Positions 8,602 to 16,601 of a DNA stretch of 21,135 nucleotides are shown here, one piece after another. A program made the position numbers and the translations under genes. Origin of the DNA: CAUPWF01 sp964367685 (lineage in GTDB: Bacteria; Bacillota; Clostridia; Lachnospirales; Lachnospiraceae); contig CAYIYM010000035.1 in NCBI GenBank assembly GCA_964367685.1, positions 1 through 21,135 on the forward strand. Reading direction: 5' to 3'. Under the pieces are notes generated by a model, which was given only the letters and a program-made list of their open reading frames with translations, made no database searches and was not told the DNA's origin. Every line of letters begins with the position of its first letter. The stretch's first letter is position 1.

Positions 8602-9399
8602 TTACATTTTTTTCCCTTTTCCAATAACCTCTTGCTTATATTTATTTCGTTCAATATCTGACCACGAATTAAACTGAGTTATGAATCTTTCGTAACTTGG
8701 TAGTACTTCCTCAATTTCTCCAAAAGCTCTTAGATTGCCATACTCTAACCATAGTGCTTTATCACAAAATGATTTTATTTGTGGTAGACTATGACTGACA
8801 AAAAATATTGTTTTTCCAGATTTGCGGAATTCATTCATTTTATCTAAGCATTTTTGTGTAAATGTTGGATCACCTACCGAAAGTGCTTCATCGATTACCA
8901 TTATATCGGGATCAATATTTACTGATATAGCAAATCCTAATCTAGATTTCATTCCACTAGAGTACATTTTTACTGGTTGATTGATAAAATCTCCTATATC
9001 AGCAAATTTAATAATATCGTCTTTTATTAAATTAATTTGTTGCATAGTCAAACCAAGCATTAATCCTTTTATTTCGATATTCTCCAGACCTGTCATCTGC
9101 GCATTTAACCCGGATGAAACAGCAATCATTGAAGACGTCCCATTTAGTGTGACTTCTCCTGACGTAGGCTTCGTGACTCCGCTTATTATTTTAGCCAGAG
9201 TCGACTTCCCACTCCCATTAAAACCTAATAACCCTATACACTCTCCCTTATGGGCTATAAAAGAAACATTATTCAATGCACGAAAAAAAATTTTATTGGG
9301 TTTGCTTGAAAAAATTTTTTTAAATTTTTGTTTGCTATCTTCATTCATTGTATATACTTTTGAAATATTATTTACAATAACCATTTTCTCTGAATTCAT
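8602..9399 (-). CDS. Polysaccharide ABC exporter, ATP-binding subunit (TagH/Wzt-type, short form)
   Basis: This 265-residue ATPase shows Walker A GFNGSGKST (59-67), signature YSSGM (146-150, the TagH/Wzt variant of LSGGQ), Walker B IMVIDE (166-171), D-loop SVGD and switch His203 in FVSHS. It drives export of lipid-linked polysaccharide or teichoic acid through the permease encoded just upstream. It ends about 20 residues after the NBD fold and lacks the C-terminal carbohydrate-binding domain that Wzt proteins of capped O-antigens carry. The start is the ATG at 9399, since GGAGG lies at 9407-9411 with a 7-base spacer. A longer in-frame reading to 9465 would overlap the permease gene and is not supported. 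The permease stop is 13 bases away. Confidence 0.93.
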   Translation of the reverse strand: MNSEKMVIVNNISKVYTMNEDSKQKFKKIFSSKPNKIFFRALNNVSFIAHKGECIGLLGFNGSGKSTLAKIISGVTKPTSGEVTLNGTSSMIAVSSGLNAQMTGLENIEIKGLMLGLTMQQINLIKDDIIKFADIGDFINQPVKMYSSGMKSRLGFAISVNIDPDIMVIDEALSVGDPTFTQKCLDKMNEFRKSGKTIFFVSHSLPQIKSFCDKALWLEYGNLRAFGEIEEVLPSYERFITQFNSWSDIERNKYKQEVIGKGKKM

Positions 9400-9412
9400 T
9401 TTATATCCTCCA

Positions 9413-10522
9413 CTACAACATATCAATAAAATTATCTCTGAATTGAACCTGTGCTCTACAACCAATTATAAATAGTACTCCGCATATTCCCCAAAACATA
9501 ACCATAGCCCTAATATCTTCATAAAACATCTTATTGTATAACAAACTCTCTCTAAATCCTGTAACAATATAGTAGGCTGGGTTCATTTTCAATATCTTCT
9601 GTATTATCGCAGGTAATGCATCTATTGTCCATAAAATAGGTGTCATATAAAACCAAAGTCGTAACACTGATGGTATTAATTTCTTGAAATCACGAGCAAT
9701 CATAGTTAATACTGATAACATTAACGAAATGCTTAATACAAAAAACAATTCACAAAACCAATAATAAATAATATTCATCCACGTAATATGTGGATAGTAC
9801 CCATAAGAAATCACAGTAATAATTAATATGAAAATTGTTGCTACATGCTCAAAAAAAGCTACTAAGACCGAACCAAGTGGAACTGTCGAAATAGGATAAT
9901 TTAATGTTAGCATAGTACTTACTCTTGAAAAAATTGATGAAGATCCTCTTGAAATTCCAGCACTCATAAAAAACCATGGAATTAATCCAGCTAACATCCA
10001 AGGTAAAAATTCGTGTCCATCTACTGGTTTTCCACCTCTTATGCCAATTCCAAAGACAAACCAGTAAACCGCTATTTGTATCAGCGGATTCAAAATAATC
10101 CACACCCTGCCTAGGTAGGAATCTTTATTTTGGGACAAAAAATCATATTTTGCCAATCGAAATATTCTCTTTCTATTCATTAGTATCTCTTTAGCTATCG
10201 TACAAATACTCTCGATAGTTGTTACTTTTTTTTCTTGGCTTTCTGTTTTTATTTCATTATTATTTTTTTCTTGTATTATTATTGAATCGGAAAAAAAAGT
10301 TTGTTTTTCTTGTGTATGATCCAAAGCAAAAATTTTCACCCTATACTCTCCAGGAAAAGATGCCCAATATATATATTTGCTGGAGTTTGAGTACTTGGTT
10401 TTTTCAATTATTTCACCGTCTTTATAGAGATAGAACGCAAACGTTGCATCCACATCTCTTGTATCACATTCCACTATAATCTTATTTAAATCTATCAGTG
10501 TAACTGTTGTTTTAATATTCAT
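9413..10522 (-). CDS. Polysaccharide ABC exporter permease (Wzm/TagG-type) with extra N-terminal beta-rich domain
   Basis: The product has 369 residues. Residues about 105-369 are an ABC-2 permease of the Wzm/TagG/KpsM type. An amphipathic entry helix precedes YLGRVWIILNPLIQIAVYW (136-154), and roughly six hydrophobic segments follow. Residues 1-84 are unusual for this family: alternating beta-strand-like segments with many aromatics (FAFYLYKDGEIIEKTKYS, PGEYRVKIFALD), resembling an Ig-like or triple-tyrosine (Y_Y_Y) module. A charged linker (85-105) joins it to the permease core, so it probably sits in the cytoplasm. With the ATPase downstream it forms the exporter for the locus polymer. The upstream GT stop is 5 bp away; AGGAG lies about 13 bases before the ATG, a long spacer. 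Confidence 0.9.
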   Translation of the reverse strand: MNIKTTVTLIDLNKIIVECDTRDVDATFAFYLYKDGEIIEKTKYSNSSKYIYWASFPGEYRVKIFALDHTQEKQTFFSDSIIIQEKNNNEIKTESQEKKVTTIESICTIAKEILMNRKRIFRLAKYDFLSQNKDSYLGRVWIILNPLIQIAVYWFVFGIGIRGGKPVDGHEFLPWMLAGLIPWFFMSAGISRGSSSIFSRVSTMLTLNYPISTVPLGSVLVAFFEHVATIFILIITVISYGYYPHITWMNIIYYWFCELFFVLSISLMLSVLTMIARDFKKLIPSVLRLWFYMTPILWTIDALPAIIQKILKMNPAYYIVTGFRESLLYNKMFYEDIRAMVMFWGICGVLFIIGCRAQVQFRDNFIDML

Positions 10523-10527
10523 ATTTA

Positions 10528-11670
10528 CTACAACACTCCTTTGTCTTGCAAATAACTGTCTAATTTCTTGTATAAATCAAACAGTTTTTCTTCCTCACTA
10601 TTCCAATTATATACTTTTAAAGCTGCTCTTCGTCCTGCCTCTCCCATTTTCCTTGCTATTTTCGGGTTCTCGCATATATGCGTTATTGCATTTTGAATTT
10701 CATGTATATTATTTGGATTTACGCATATGCCACATTCATATTGTTCAACAATTTCTTTCCACAACTCAAAATCAGTACATATGATAGGTAATCCTGCCAT
10801 CATATATTCAAAGAATTTATTATTTGATAAATTACCTTTTTTTCCTTGACACATTTCGATGTAGTCTAAAAGGCACATCCCTACCTGACTTTTATTATAT
10901 ACTTTTAAAAACACTTCATTGTAATCTATTTGTCCAATATACATTATGCTATTTACATCGCTATTTTCTAATATTTTTCTCAAATATGGATTAGCAGGCC
11001 CCGCAATCATATACTTGAATTTTTTTTCATTTGAAAGTGCCTTTACTATTTTTTCATGGTTCCACTCTTCAGCTATATTCCCTGCGAAGCATATCTGATT
11101 ACCACTTTTATATGTTTTAATATATTCGTCTGATATAATTGGATAATTAAATATTAATGGTGTGTGTACATTATATTTCATTGCTACTTCTTGCGTTCGA
11201 TGATAACAACATATAATCGCATCTAAGCGTCTACAACAATGTTTAAAATATTGTTCGAAAATCTTGCTAAATCTATGTCTTAAGAACTTAGGTATATAAT
11301 CTTTATCGCGAATTAATAAAGAATAGTCTTCATGGCTGTCGAAAATAACCTTTTTCCCTTTTTCCTTTAGCTTAAGTGCATATGGTAACAGTTCTGGATC
11401 ATGTATATGATATATATCACAGTTAAGGTTTAATGCGGTTTTGTAGACTACTCTTCCCCTAAACAGCATTCGGAAGAGCCTTTTCTTGTATTTGTTTGAC
11501 ACGCCGACTACCTTCACTCCATCTTCTTCGAAGCTCTCACCGCTTGCTACTAATGTTACATCATATCCTTCTCTTACCAAACTCTTACACTGTTTGTAGA
11601 AAATTCTAGTATCTTTTTGCTTGTGCACCGATGTCATATGACAAACTTTCTTTTGTTTCGCTGTACTCAT
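10528..11670 (-). CDS. GT4-family glycosyltransferase
   Basis: The product is a GT-B fold glycosyltransferase of about 380 residues. The N-terminal half begins KKVCHMTSVH and contains CDIYHIHDPELLPYALKLK, a pattern common in GT4 enzymes that act on the cytoplasmic face of the membrane. The C-terminal donor-binding half includes ICFAGNIAEEWNHEKIVKAL and KFFEYMMAGLPIICTDFELW, with the Glu-rich EX7E-type donor site. It sits between the UDP-ManNAcA enzymes and the ABC exporter, so it could transfer ManNAcA or the next sugar; the sequence alone does not show which. The start is set at the ATG at 11670 because AGGGTG lies 6 bases upstream. An in-frame GTG at 11679 is almost touching AGG and is less likely. 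Confidence 0.85.
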   Translation of the reverse strand: MSTAKQKKVCHMTSVHKQKDTRIFYKQCKSLVREGYDVTLVASGESFEEDGVKVVGVSNKYKKRLFRMLFRGRVVYKTALNLNCDIYHIHDPELLPYALKLKEKGKKVIFDSHEDYSLLIRDKDYIPKFLRHRFSKIFEQYFKHCCRRLDAIICCYHRTQEVAMKYNVHTPLIFNYPIISDEYIKTYKSGNQICFAGNIAEEWNHEKIVKALSNEKKFKYMIAGPANPYLRKILENSDVNSIMYIGQIDYNEVFLKVYNKSQVGMCLLDYIEMCQGKKGNLSNNKFFEYMMAGLPIICTDFELWKEIVEQYECGICVNPNNIHEIQNAITHICENPKIARKMGEAGRRAALKVYNWNSEEEKLFDLYKKLDSYLQDKGVL

Positions 11671-11691
11671 TATATACACCCTATTTCCAAT

Positions 11692-12786
11692 TTATCTTTC
11701 TAATATATCCGCAATCTTCTGACAAGCAAATCCATCACCATATGGGTTGCTCGCTTTACTCATTCTCTCGTACTCTTGCTCATTTTCTAGCAATAGCTTA
11801 AAGTTTTCATAAATTACTTCCTCTTCTGTTCCCACTAATTTTAATGTCCCTGCTGCGATGCCCTCTGGTCTTTCTGTTGTGTCTCGCATCACAAGAACTG
11901 GCTTTCCAAGAGATGGTGCTTCTTCTTGAATTCCACCACTATCTGTCAATATAAGATAACTTCTAGACAAGAAGTTGTGGAAATCAATAACTTCAAGAGG
12001 CTCAATAATTCTAATTCTATCGCAATCACTTAGATATTGATTAGCCGTTTCACGTACCTTAGGATTCATGTGTATTGGATAAATAGCTTTTACATCTGGA
12101 TTCTCATCCATGATTCTACGAATAGCTCTAAACATATTCTCCATTGGCTCTCCAAGATTTTCTCTTCTATGAGCAGTAATCATTATTAATCTTGATCCTT
12201 CTGACCATTCAAGCTCTGGATGTGTATAGTTTTCTTTCACAGTTGTTTTCAAAGCATCAATAGCTGTATTCCCTGTTACATAGATAGTTGACTTATTTTT
12301 ACCTTCTTTCAATAGATTCTCCTTCGATGTATCTGTCGGAGCAAAGTTATATGTTGAAACAATGCCAACAGCCTGACGATTAAACTCCTCTGGAAATGGT
12401 GAATATATATCATATGTTCGAAGTCCAGCTTCAACATGTCCAACCGGTATCTGAAGATAGAAACAAGCAAGGGCAGTCACAAATGTGGTTGATGTATCTC
12501 CATGAACTAAAACAACATCTGGCTTTTCATTTTCAAGAACTCCTTGAATCTTCTTTAAGATATTTGTTGTTACATCAAATAATGTCTGCTTTGCTTCCAT
12601 AATAGATAGATCATAATCTGGAACCACATCAAATACTGTAAGTACTTGATCTAGCATTTGTCTATGTTGACCTGTTACACACACAACAGTATCAATTGTT
12701 TTTCTAGTTTTCAATTCATTTACAAGCGGACACATTTTTATAGCTTCAGGTCTTGTCCCAAATACTAACATTATTTTTTTCATCAC
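11692..12786 (-). CDS. wecB: UDP-N-acetylglucosamine 2-epimerase, non-hydrolysing (WecB/MnaA/CapP)
   Basis: This 364-residue enzyme interconverts UDP-GlcNAc and UDP-ManNAc in the cytoplasm. It shows the family pattern clearly: VFGTRPEAIKMCPLV (8-22), TGQHRQML (38-45), HGDTST (Asp97), HVEAGLRT (Glu119), FPEEFNRQ (Glu133/Glu134), TAHRRENLG, and a C-terminal LTDSGGIQEEAPSLGKPVLV. Length matches the usual 360-380 residues. The gene follows the WecC-type dehydrogenase gene by 17 bp, so the pair would convert UDP-GlcNAc to UDP-ManNAcA. GGGGAG lies 5 bases before the first of two consecutive ATG codons; either may be used. The same UDP-ManNAc pool could also feed teichoic acid linkage units. Confidence 0.95.
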   Translation of the reverse strand: MMKKIMLVFGTRPEAIKMCPLVNELKTRKTIDTVVCVTGQHRQMLDQVLTVFDVVPDYDLSIMEAKQTLFDVTTNILKKIQGVLENEKPDVVLVHGDTSTTFVTALACFYLQIPVGHVEAGLRTYDIYSPFPEEFNRQAVGIVSTYNFAPTDTSKENLLKEGKNKSTIYVTGNTAIDALKTTVKENYTHPELEWSEGSRLIMITAHRRENLGEPMENMFRAIRRIMDENPDVKAIYPIHMNPKVRETANQYLSDCDRIRIIEPLEVIDFHNFLSRSYLILTDSGGIQEEAPSLGKPVLVMRDTTERPEGIAAGTLKLVGTEEEVIYENFKLLLENEQEYERMSKASNPYGDGFACQKIADILER

Positions 12787-12803
12787 AACTCCCCTTTTTC
12801 CTT

Positions 12804-14024
12804 CTATAGTTTATAGACATTGCTAAACTCACATACATTACGCGTATCAAGTACTATTTTATTATTAATCTTATTCATATTTTCTCTAATATGATCATGT
12901 CCAACCATTAGTACGAGTAAGTCAATATTCTCTAAAAATTCATCAAAATCCTGATATTGGTTCTCAACAATTAATTCTTTAATCCATGGATCATATGATT
13001 TAATTCCACACGCAAGATGCTTCTCCATGCTTTCTAATAACTGTAGTGTAGGACTTTCTCTGGTATCGTCCACATTTTCCTTATACGCTAATCCATATAA
13101 ACCTACTCTAGAAACATCTTTTATCTGATTTTCACGCATAATACTATGAATTCTTTCTAATACAAACTCTGGCATAGAATCATTAATTTTTCTCGCTGAT
13201 AGAATGATATTTGCAAGACCTGGATAATCACCTACCAAGAACCATGGATCAACAGATATACAATGTCCTCCTACACCTGGCCCTGGTGTTAATATGTTAA
13301 CACGTGGGTGCATATTCGCAATCTTGATAATTTCATAAACATCCATATCATCTTCTCGACAGATTTGTGCTAATTCATTAGCAAATGCAATATTAATATC
13401 ACGAAATGTATTCTCTACTACTTTCGACATCTCCGCCGAACGAATATCTGTAATAATCATATCTGCTTTACAAAATGATGCATAATATGCTTCTATTTTT
13501 TTACCAATTACTTGACTATCACACCCTATTGTGCGCGAATTATTTTCTAATTCATAAATCATATTCCCCGGAATAATTCGCTCTGGTGTATGTGCAAGAT
13601 GAATATCTTCTCCGATAATAAATCCATTCTCTTCGATGACAGGTCGTATAAACTTATCTACTGTACCTGGTGAAATTGTAGACTCAATACAGATTGTACA
13701 ACCTTTTTCACAAACTTCCATTACACTCTTAACTGCATTAATTACATATTTAGGATCAATTTTTTTTGTTTCTTTCACATATGGCGTTGGAACAGCGACA
13801 ATGTATAAATCGGCTTTCGGATATGTGTTAGAAAATTTAATTCCATTATCCAACGCACATTGAAACAATGTATCTAATCCCTCTTCTTCAAATGTCAATT
13901 TCCCCGCATTTAGAGAATCTACTAACCCCTCATTATAGTCTACTCCTATTGTTTCTACTCCACTCTTTGCAAACATCAATGCTGTTGGTAACCCAATATA
14001 ACCTAATCCAATAACTCCTATCAT
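12804..14024 (-). CDS. wecC: UDP-N-acetyl-D-mannosamine dehydrogenase (WecC/CapO)
   Basis: This 406-residue enzyme is a member of the UDP-glucose/GDP-mannose dehydrogenase family that oxidises UDP-ManNAc twice at C6, with NAD, to UDP-ManNAcA. The Rossmann motif is GVIGLGYIGLPTA (3-15). Other family marks are CIESTISPGTVDKF (112-125), HTPERIIPGNM (145-155), EMSKVVENTFRDINIAFANE (198-217) and PGVGGHCISVDPWF with catalytic Cys255. The adjacent WecB-type epimerase makes its substrate, so the assignment to UDP-ManNAc rather than UDP-glucose or UDP-GlcNAc rests on both sequence style and context. GAGG before the ATG supports the start. The uronic acid product would make the polymer acidic, which fits the lyase at the end of the operon. 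Confidence 0.93.
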   Translation of the reverse strand: MIGVIGLGYIGLPTALMFAKSGVETIGVDYNEGLVDSLNAGKLTFEEEGLDTLFQCALDNGIKFSNTYPKADLYIVAVPTPYVKETKKIDPKYVINAVKSVMEVCEKGCTICIESTISPGTVDKFIRPVIEENGFIIGEDIHLAHTPERIIPGNMIYELENNSRTIGCDSQVIGKKIEAYYASFCKADMIITDIRSAEMSKVVENTFRDINIAFANELAQICREDDMDVYEIIKIANMHPRVNILTPGPGVGGHCISVDPWFLVGDYPGLANIILSARKINDSMPEFVLERIHSIMRENQIKDVSRVGLYGLAYKENVDDTRESPTLQLLESMEKHLACGIKSYDPWIKELIVENQYQDFDEFLENIDLLVLMVGHDHIRENMNKINNKIVLDTRNVCEFSNVYKL

Positions 14025-14074
14025 CTTCTATCCTCTTTCTATTTTTTTTATTATTTTTTGCTTCCTTTAAAAAT

Positions 14075-15412
14075 CTAATTTTTATCTACACCTGCTGTAC
14101 TTTCTTTAAGCAACATTATTTTAGGTGTCATTAAAATCAATTTCAGATCTAACAAAATAGAATATGTTCGTATATACGTTAGATCCAATTTCAACTTATC
14201 GTAGGCTTTCGTATTATATTTCCCATAAATTTGAGCATAACCCGTTAATCCTGCTTTCACCTTTAATCTATATACAAATTCAGGTATGGTCTTTTCATAT
14301 TCATCTGCTATTTCTGGTCTTTCTGGTCTCGGTCCAACAACTGACATCTCTCCCTTTAGAATATTAAATAGTTGTGGTAGTTCATCTAAGCGAACAGCTC
14401 GTAGGATTTTGCCAATCTTTGTAATACGTTCGTCATGTTCTTTTGCAAGTCGAACCACTCCGTCTGACTCTGCATCCTCCCTCATTGTGCGAAACTTATA
14501 GATCCAGAATATTTTTTTATCTTGTGTATACCGCTGCTGCTTATAAAATACACTTCCACCATCTGTCCATTTAATCGCAATACTTGCTAGAAGAAAAATT
14601 GGTGAACTTATAATTAACAGAATAAACGCTACTACTATATCCAGCAGTCTCTTTGTGATTACAGATTCAATTCCATTTTTTTCATTTCTTGAAAGTAATA
14701 ATGGGGAGTCAAATAAATTAAGCTCCATCGAAGTTTTCACTAAAATATCCGACAATTTAGGAATAGTATAGCTCCTTACATTTTTATAATAGCAATGCTT
14801 TAGTAGCAAGTTTCTATCATGTGCTGTAATATCACCAATAATAATCCCATTATACTGCTCCGCTTCTTTCATAATAGTGGTAATACCTTCTGATATATGT
14901 ATAGAACCACCAATCACATATTTATCATCTCGCATATTCATTTTTTCCATCAGCCGAAAAATAGGGTATTCTCCATGTACAACCAGTAGTTTTCTTGGTG
15001 GAAAAATTTTACTATATAGACATTGGAATACAGTTGCCCAGATTATTATAACTATTACTTCACACAACGTAATTAGACTAATTAAAAATACGCTATGAAA
15101 CTGCATATCAATAAGCGATACTTGTATATATGTAATGCTATTTACAATTATAATAGACAAAATCTGTGAATATATTACGTTTCCTTTTCTATGGTAGCCA
15201 ATCTTCAGCCCACCATAGGTATGCAGAAAGAAAACAAGCATCACAGCGTATAGAGCCACAACAAGCCAATTACCTTTTCTCCAAAAGGGCTTTTCCAATA
15301 GCGGATTGTAATAGTTCATCCATATAACCCAATAAATCAGAACTTCAGCAACAATAATTACGGAAGATGAAAACCATTTCATTATTCTTTTATACTGCTC
15401 TAATTTCTCCAT
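14075..15412 (-). CDS. Large polyprenyl-phosphate glycosyl-1-phosphate transferase (WbaP/CpsE-like)
   Basis: This 445-residue membrane protein has four N-terminal hydrophobic segments (about 13-32, 48-65, 80-100, 107-130), a Rossmann-like central region (140-235), and a C-terminal bacterial sugar transferase domain preceded by a membrane helix (255-280). Catalytic marks are FYKQQRYTQ, YKFRTMREDAE (305-314), RLDELPQ with the Asp343-Glu344 pair, VVGPRPERPE (358-367) and GLTGYAQIYGKYN. The family starts glycan synthesis by moving a sugar-1-phosphate from a nucleotide sugar to undecaprenyl phosphate. It lies between the CapE-type dehydratase and WecC, at the head of the putative second transcript. 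It is the second initiating transferase in the window; the substrate is not evident. GAGAGG before the ATG supports the start. Confidence 0.93.
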   Translation of the reverse strand: MEKLEQYKRIMKWFSSSVIIVAEVLIYWVIWMNYYNPLLEKPFWRKGNWLVVALYAVMLVFFLHTYGGLKIGYHRKGNVIYSQILSIIIVNSITYIQVSLIDMQFHSVFLISLITLCEVIVIIIWATVFQCLYSKIFPPRKLLVVHGEYPIFRLMEKMNMRDDKYVIGGSIHISEGITTIMKEAEQYNGIIIGDITAHDRNLLLKHCYYKNVRSYTIPKLSDILVKTSMELNLFDSPLLLSRNEKNGIESVITKRLLDIVVAFILLIISSPIFLLASIAIKWTDGGSVFYKQQRYTQDKKIFWIYKFRTMREDAESDGVVRLAKEHDERITKIGKILRAVRLDELPQLFNILKGEMSVVGPRPERPEIADEYEKTIPEFVYRLKVKAGLTGYAQIYGKYNTKAYDKLKLDLTYIRTYSILLDLKLILMTPKIMLLKESTAGVDKN

Positions 15413-15469
15413 TGTTACCTCTCTTATCCCTTTTTAATTAATCATTTTTGTCCTTAATTTTTTAATACT

Positions 15470-16513
15470 TTAGCTTTTGCTCCATTTTTCTAGTTCATCT
15501 ATCACATATGGTACAGTTAACAACTTCTCCTTTACTTCATTAACCGTCATGAGTTTCGTATTATTCGAATTAAATTGTGTTAATTCACTTTTAACAATTC
15601 CTTCTACAAAGTACTTGTCGTAATTCAAGTCACGTTTATCAGCTGGTACTCTATAGAATTCACCAAGATCTATTGCATTAGCACATTCTTCATCCGTTAA
15701 CAATGTTTCATACATTTTTTCACCATGACGAATACCAATAACTTTAATATCATTATTTACGTCAAACAGTTCTTTCATTGCTTGCGCTAGCACTTCAATA
15801 GTACATGCTGGTGCCTTCTGTACTAATACGTCACCGCTTTCTCCATTTTCAAAAGCAAAAACAACTAAATCCACAGCTTCTTCCAACGTCATCACAAAGC
15901 GAGTCATGCTTGCATCTGTTACAGTCAATGGAACTCCTGTTTTAATCTGCTTTACAAAGAGTGGTACTACACTTCCTCTAGAAGCAAGCACATTCCCATA
16001 TCTGGTGCACATTATACTTGTATCTGCAGGATTAACTGTTCTGGATTTTGCGACAACAACTTTCTCCATCATTGCTTTACTTGTCCCCATTGCATTAACT
16101 GGATAAGCGGCTTTATCTGTAGATAGGCAAATCACTTTCTTGACACCACATTCGATTGCTGCAGCCAAAACATTCTCTGTCCCTATTATATTCGTCTTTA
16201 CTGCTTCTATTGGGAAAAATTCGCAACTTGGTACTTGCTTTAATGCTGCTGCATGAAATATATAATCAACATCTTTCATTGCATTAACAATACTTGGCTT
16301 ATCTTTCACATCACCGATATAGAACTTTAATTTGTTAGCTGTTTTCGCATTTAATCCTTGATATTTATGTCGCATTTCATCTTGCTTTAACTCATCTCTG
16401 CTAAATATTCGGATTTCGCTAATATCTGTATTTAGGAACTTATCTAACACAGCATTGCCAAATGACCCTGTCCCTCCTGTAATTAATAATACTCTATCTT
16501 TAAATATCGACAT
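15470..16513 (-). CDS. UDP-GlcNAc 4,6-dehydratase (5-inverting), CapE/FnlA/WbjB type
   Basis: This 347-residue soluble short-chain dehydrogenase/reductase-like enzyme matches the first step of UDP-L-FucNAc synthesis. The nucleotide-binding motif is LLITGGTGSFGNAVL (9-23). FHAAALKQVPSCEFFPIEAV (86-105) and STDKAAYPVNAMGTSK (131-146) are characteristic; in this family the usual YxxxK is replaced by MxxxK, here Met142 to Lys146. RYGNVLASRGSVVPLFVKQI is the substrate-loop signature. The product would be a UDP-2-acetamido-2,6-dideoxy-4-keto-hexose. The CapF and CapG partners normally needed to finish UDP-L-FucNAc are not in the window. GGGAGG before the ATG supports the start, and a promoter lies just upstream (16555-16583), so this gene probably heads its transcript. 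The CapE subtype is favoured over CapD by length and motif. Confidence 0.9.
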   Translation of the reverse strand: MSIFKDRVLLITGGTGSFGNAVLDKFLNTDISEIRIFSRDELKQDEMRHKYQGLNAKTANKLKFYIGDVKDKPSIVNAMKDVDYIFHAAALKQVPSCEFFPIEAVKTNIIGTENVLAAAIECGVKKVICLSTDKAAYPVNAMGTSKAMMEKVVVAKSRTVNPADTSIMCTRYGNVLASRGSVVPLFVKQIKTGVPLTVTDASMTRFVMTLEEAVDLVVFAFENGESGDVLVQKAPACTIEVLAQAMKELFDVNNDIKVIGIRHGEKMYETLLTDEECANAIDLGEFYRVPADKRDLNYDKYFVEGIVKSELTQFNSNNTKLMTVNEVKEKLLTVPYVIDELEKWSKS

Positions 16514-16554
16514 AATTGCCTCCCATAATTATTTCCTCATTTGCACTACCTTGT

Positions 16555-16583
16555 AATATACCATATTTTACGCTTTTATTCAA
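16555..16583 (-). promoter_or_regulatory. Sigma-A-like promoter with extended -10 ahead of the CapE-type gene
   Basis: On the minus strand, TTGAAT (16578-16583) is followed after exactly 17 bp by TATATT (16555-16560), and the -10 is preceded directly by TGG, an extended -10 (TGn). Transcription would begin near 16548 and give a leader of about 35 bases before the ATG at 16513, with GGGAGG in place. This is the best promoter seen in the window. It sits in the largest gap between genes of the operon (82 bp). Confidence 0.62.
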
Positions 16584-16601
16584 ATTAACACAGTGCTAAT
16601 T
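16583..16601. repeat. Imperfect 19-bp palindrome next to the -35 box
   Basis: The sequence AATTAACACAGTGCTAATT on the plus strand is an inverted repeat about its central base with one mismatched pair (a G-T wobble as RNA). It overlaps the stop codon of the upstream glycosyltransferase gene and abuts the -35 element of the promoter at 16555-16583. It could be an operator for a dimeric regulator. It is a poor terminator because the stem is AT-rich, the loop is tiny and no T run follows. Confidence 0.4.

Noticed and set aside
8981..9475. Plus-strand open frame of 164 codons
   Set aside because: It lies antisense to the well-supported ATPase gene, has no recognisable domain or credible start signal, and looks like a shadow frame.
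14069..14083. AAAAAT-CTA-ATTTTT inverted repeat after the WbaP-like gene, as a terminator
   Set aside because: The stem is only A-T pairs, the T run is five bases, and the next gene starts 50 bp on with a good ribosome binding site.
16583..16601. Palindrome as a Rho-independent terminator of the upstream genes
   Set aside because: The stem is AT-rich, the loop would be about three bases, and no T run follows on the minus strand; an operator is more plausible.
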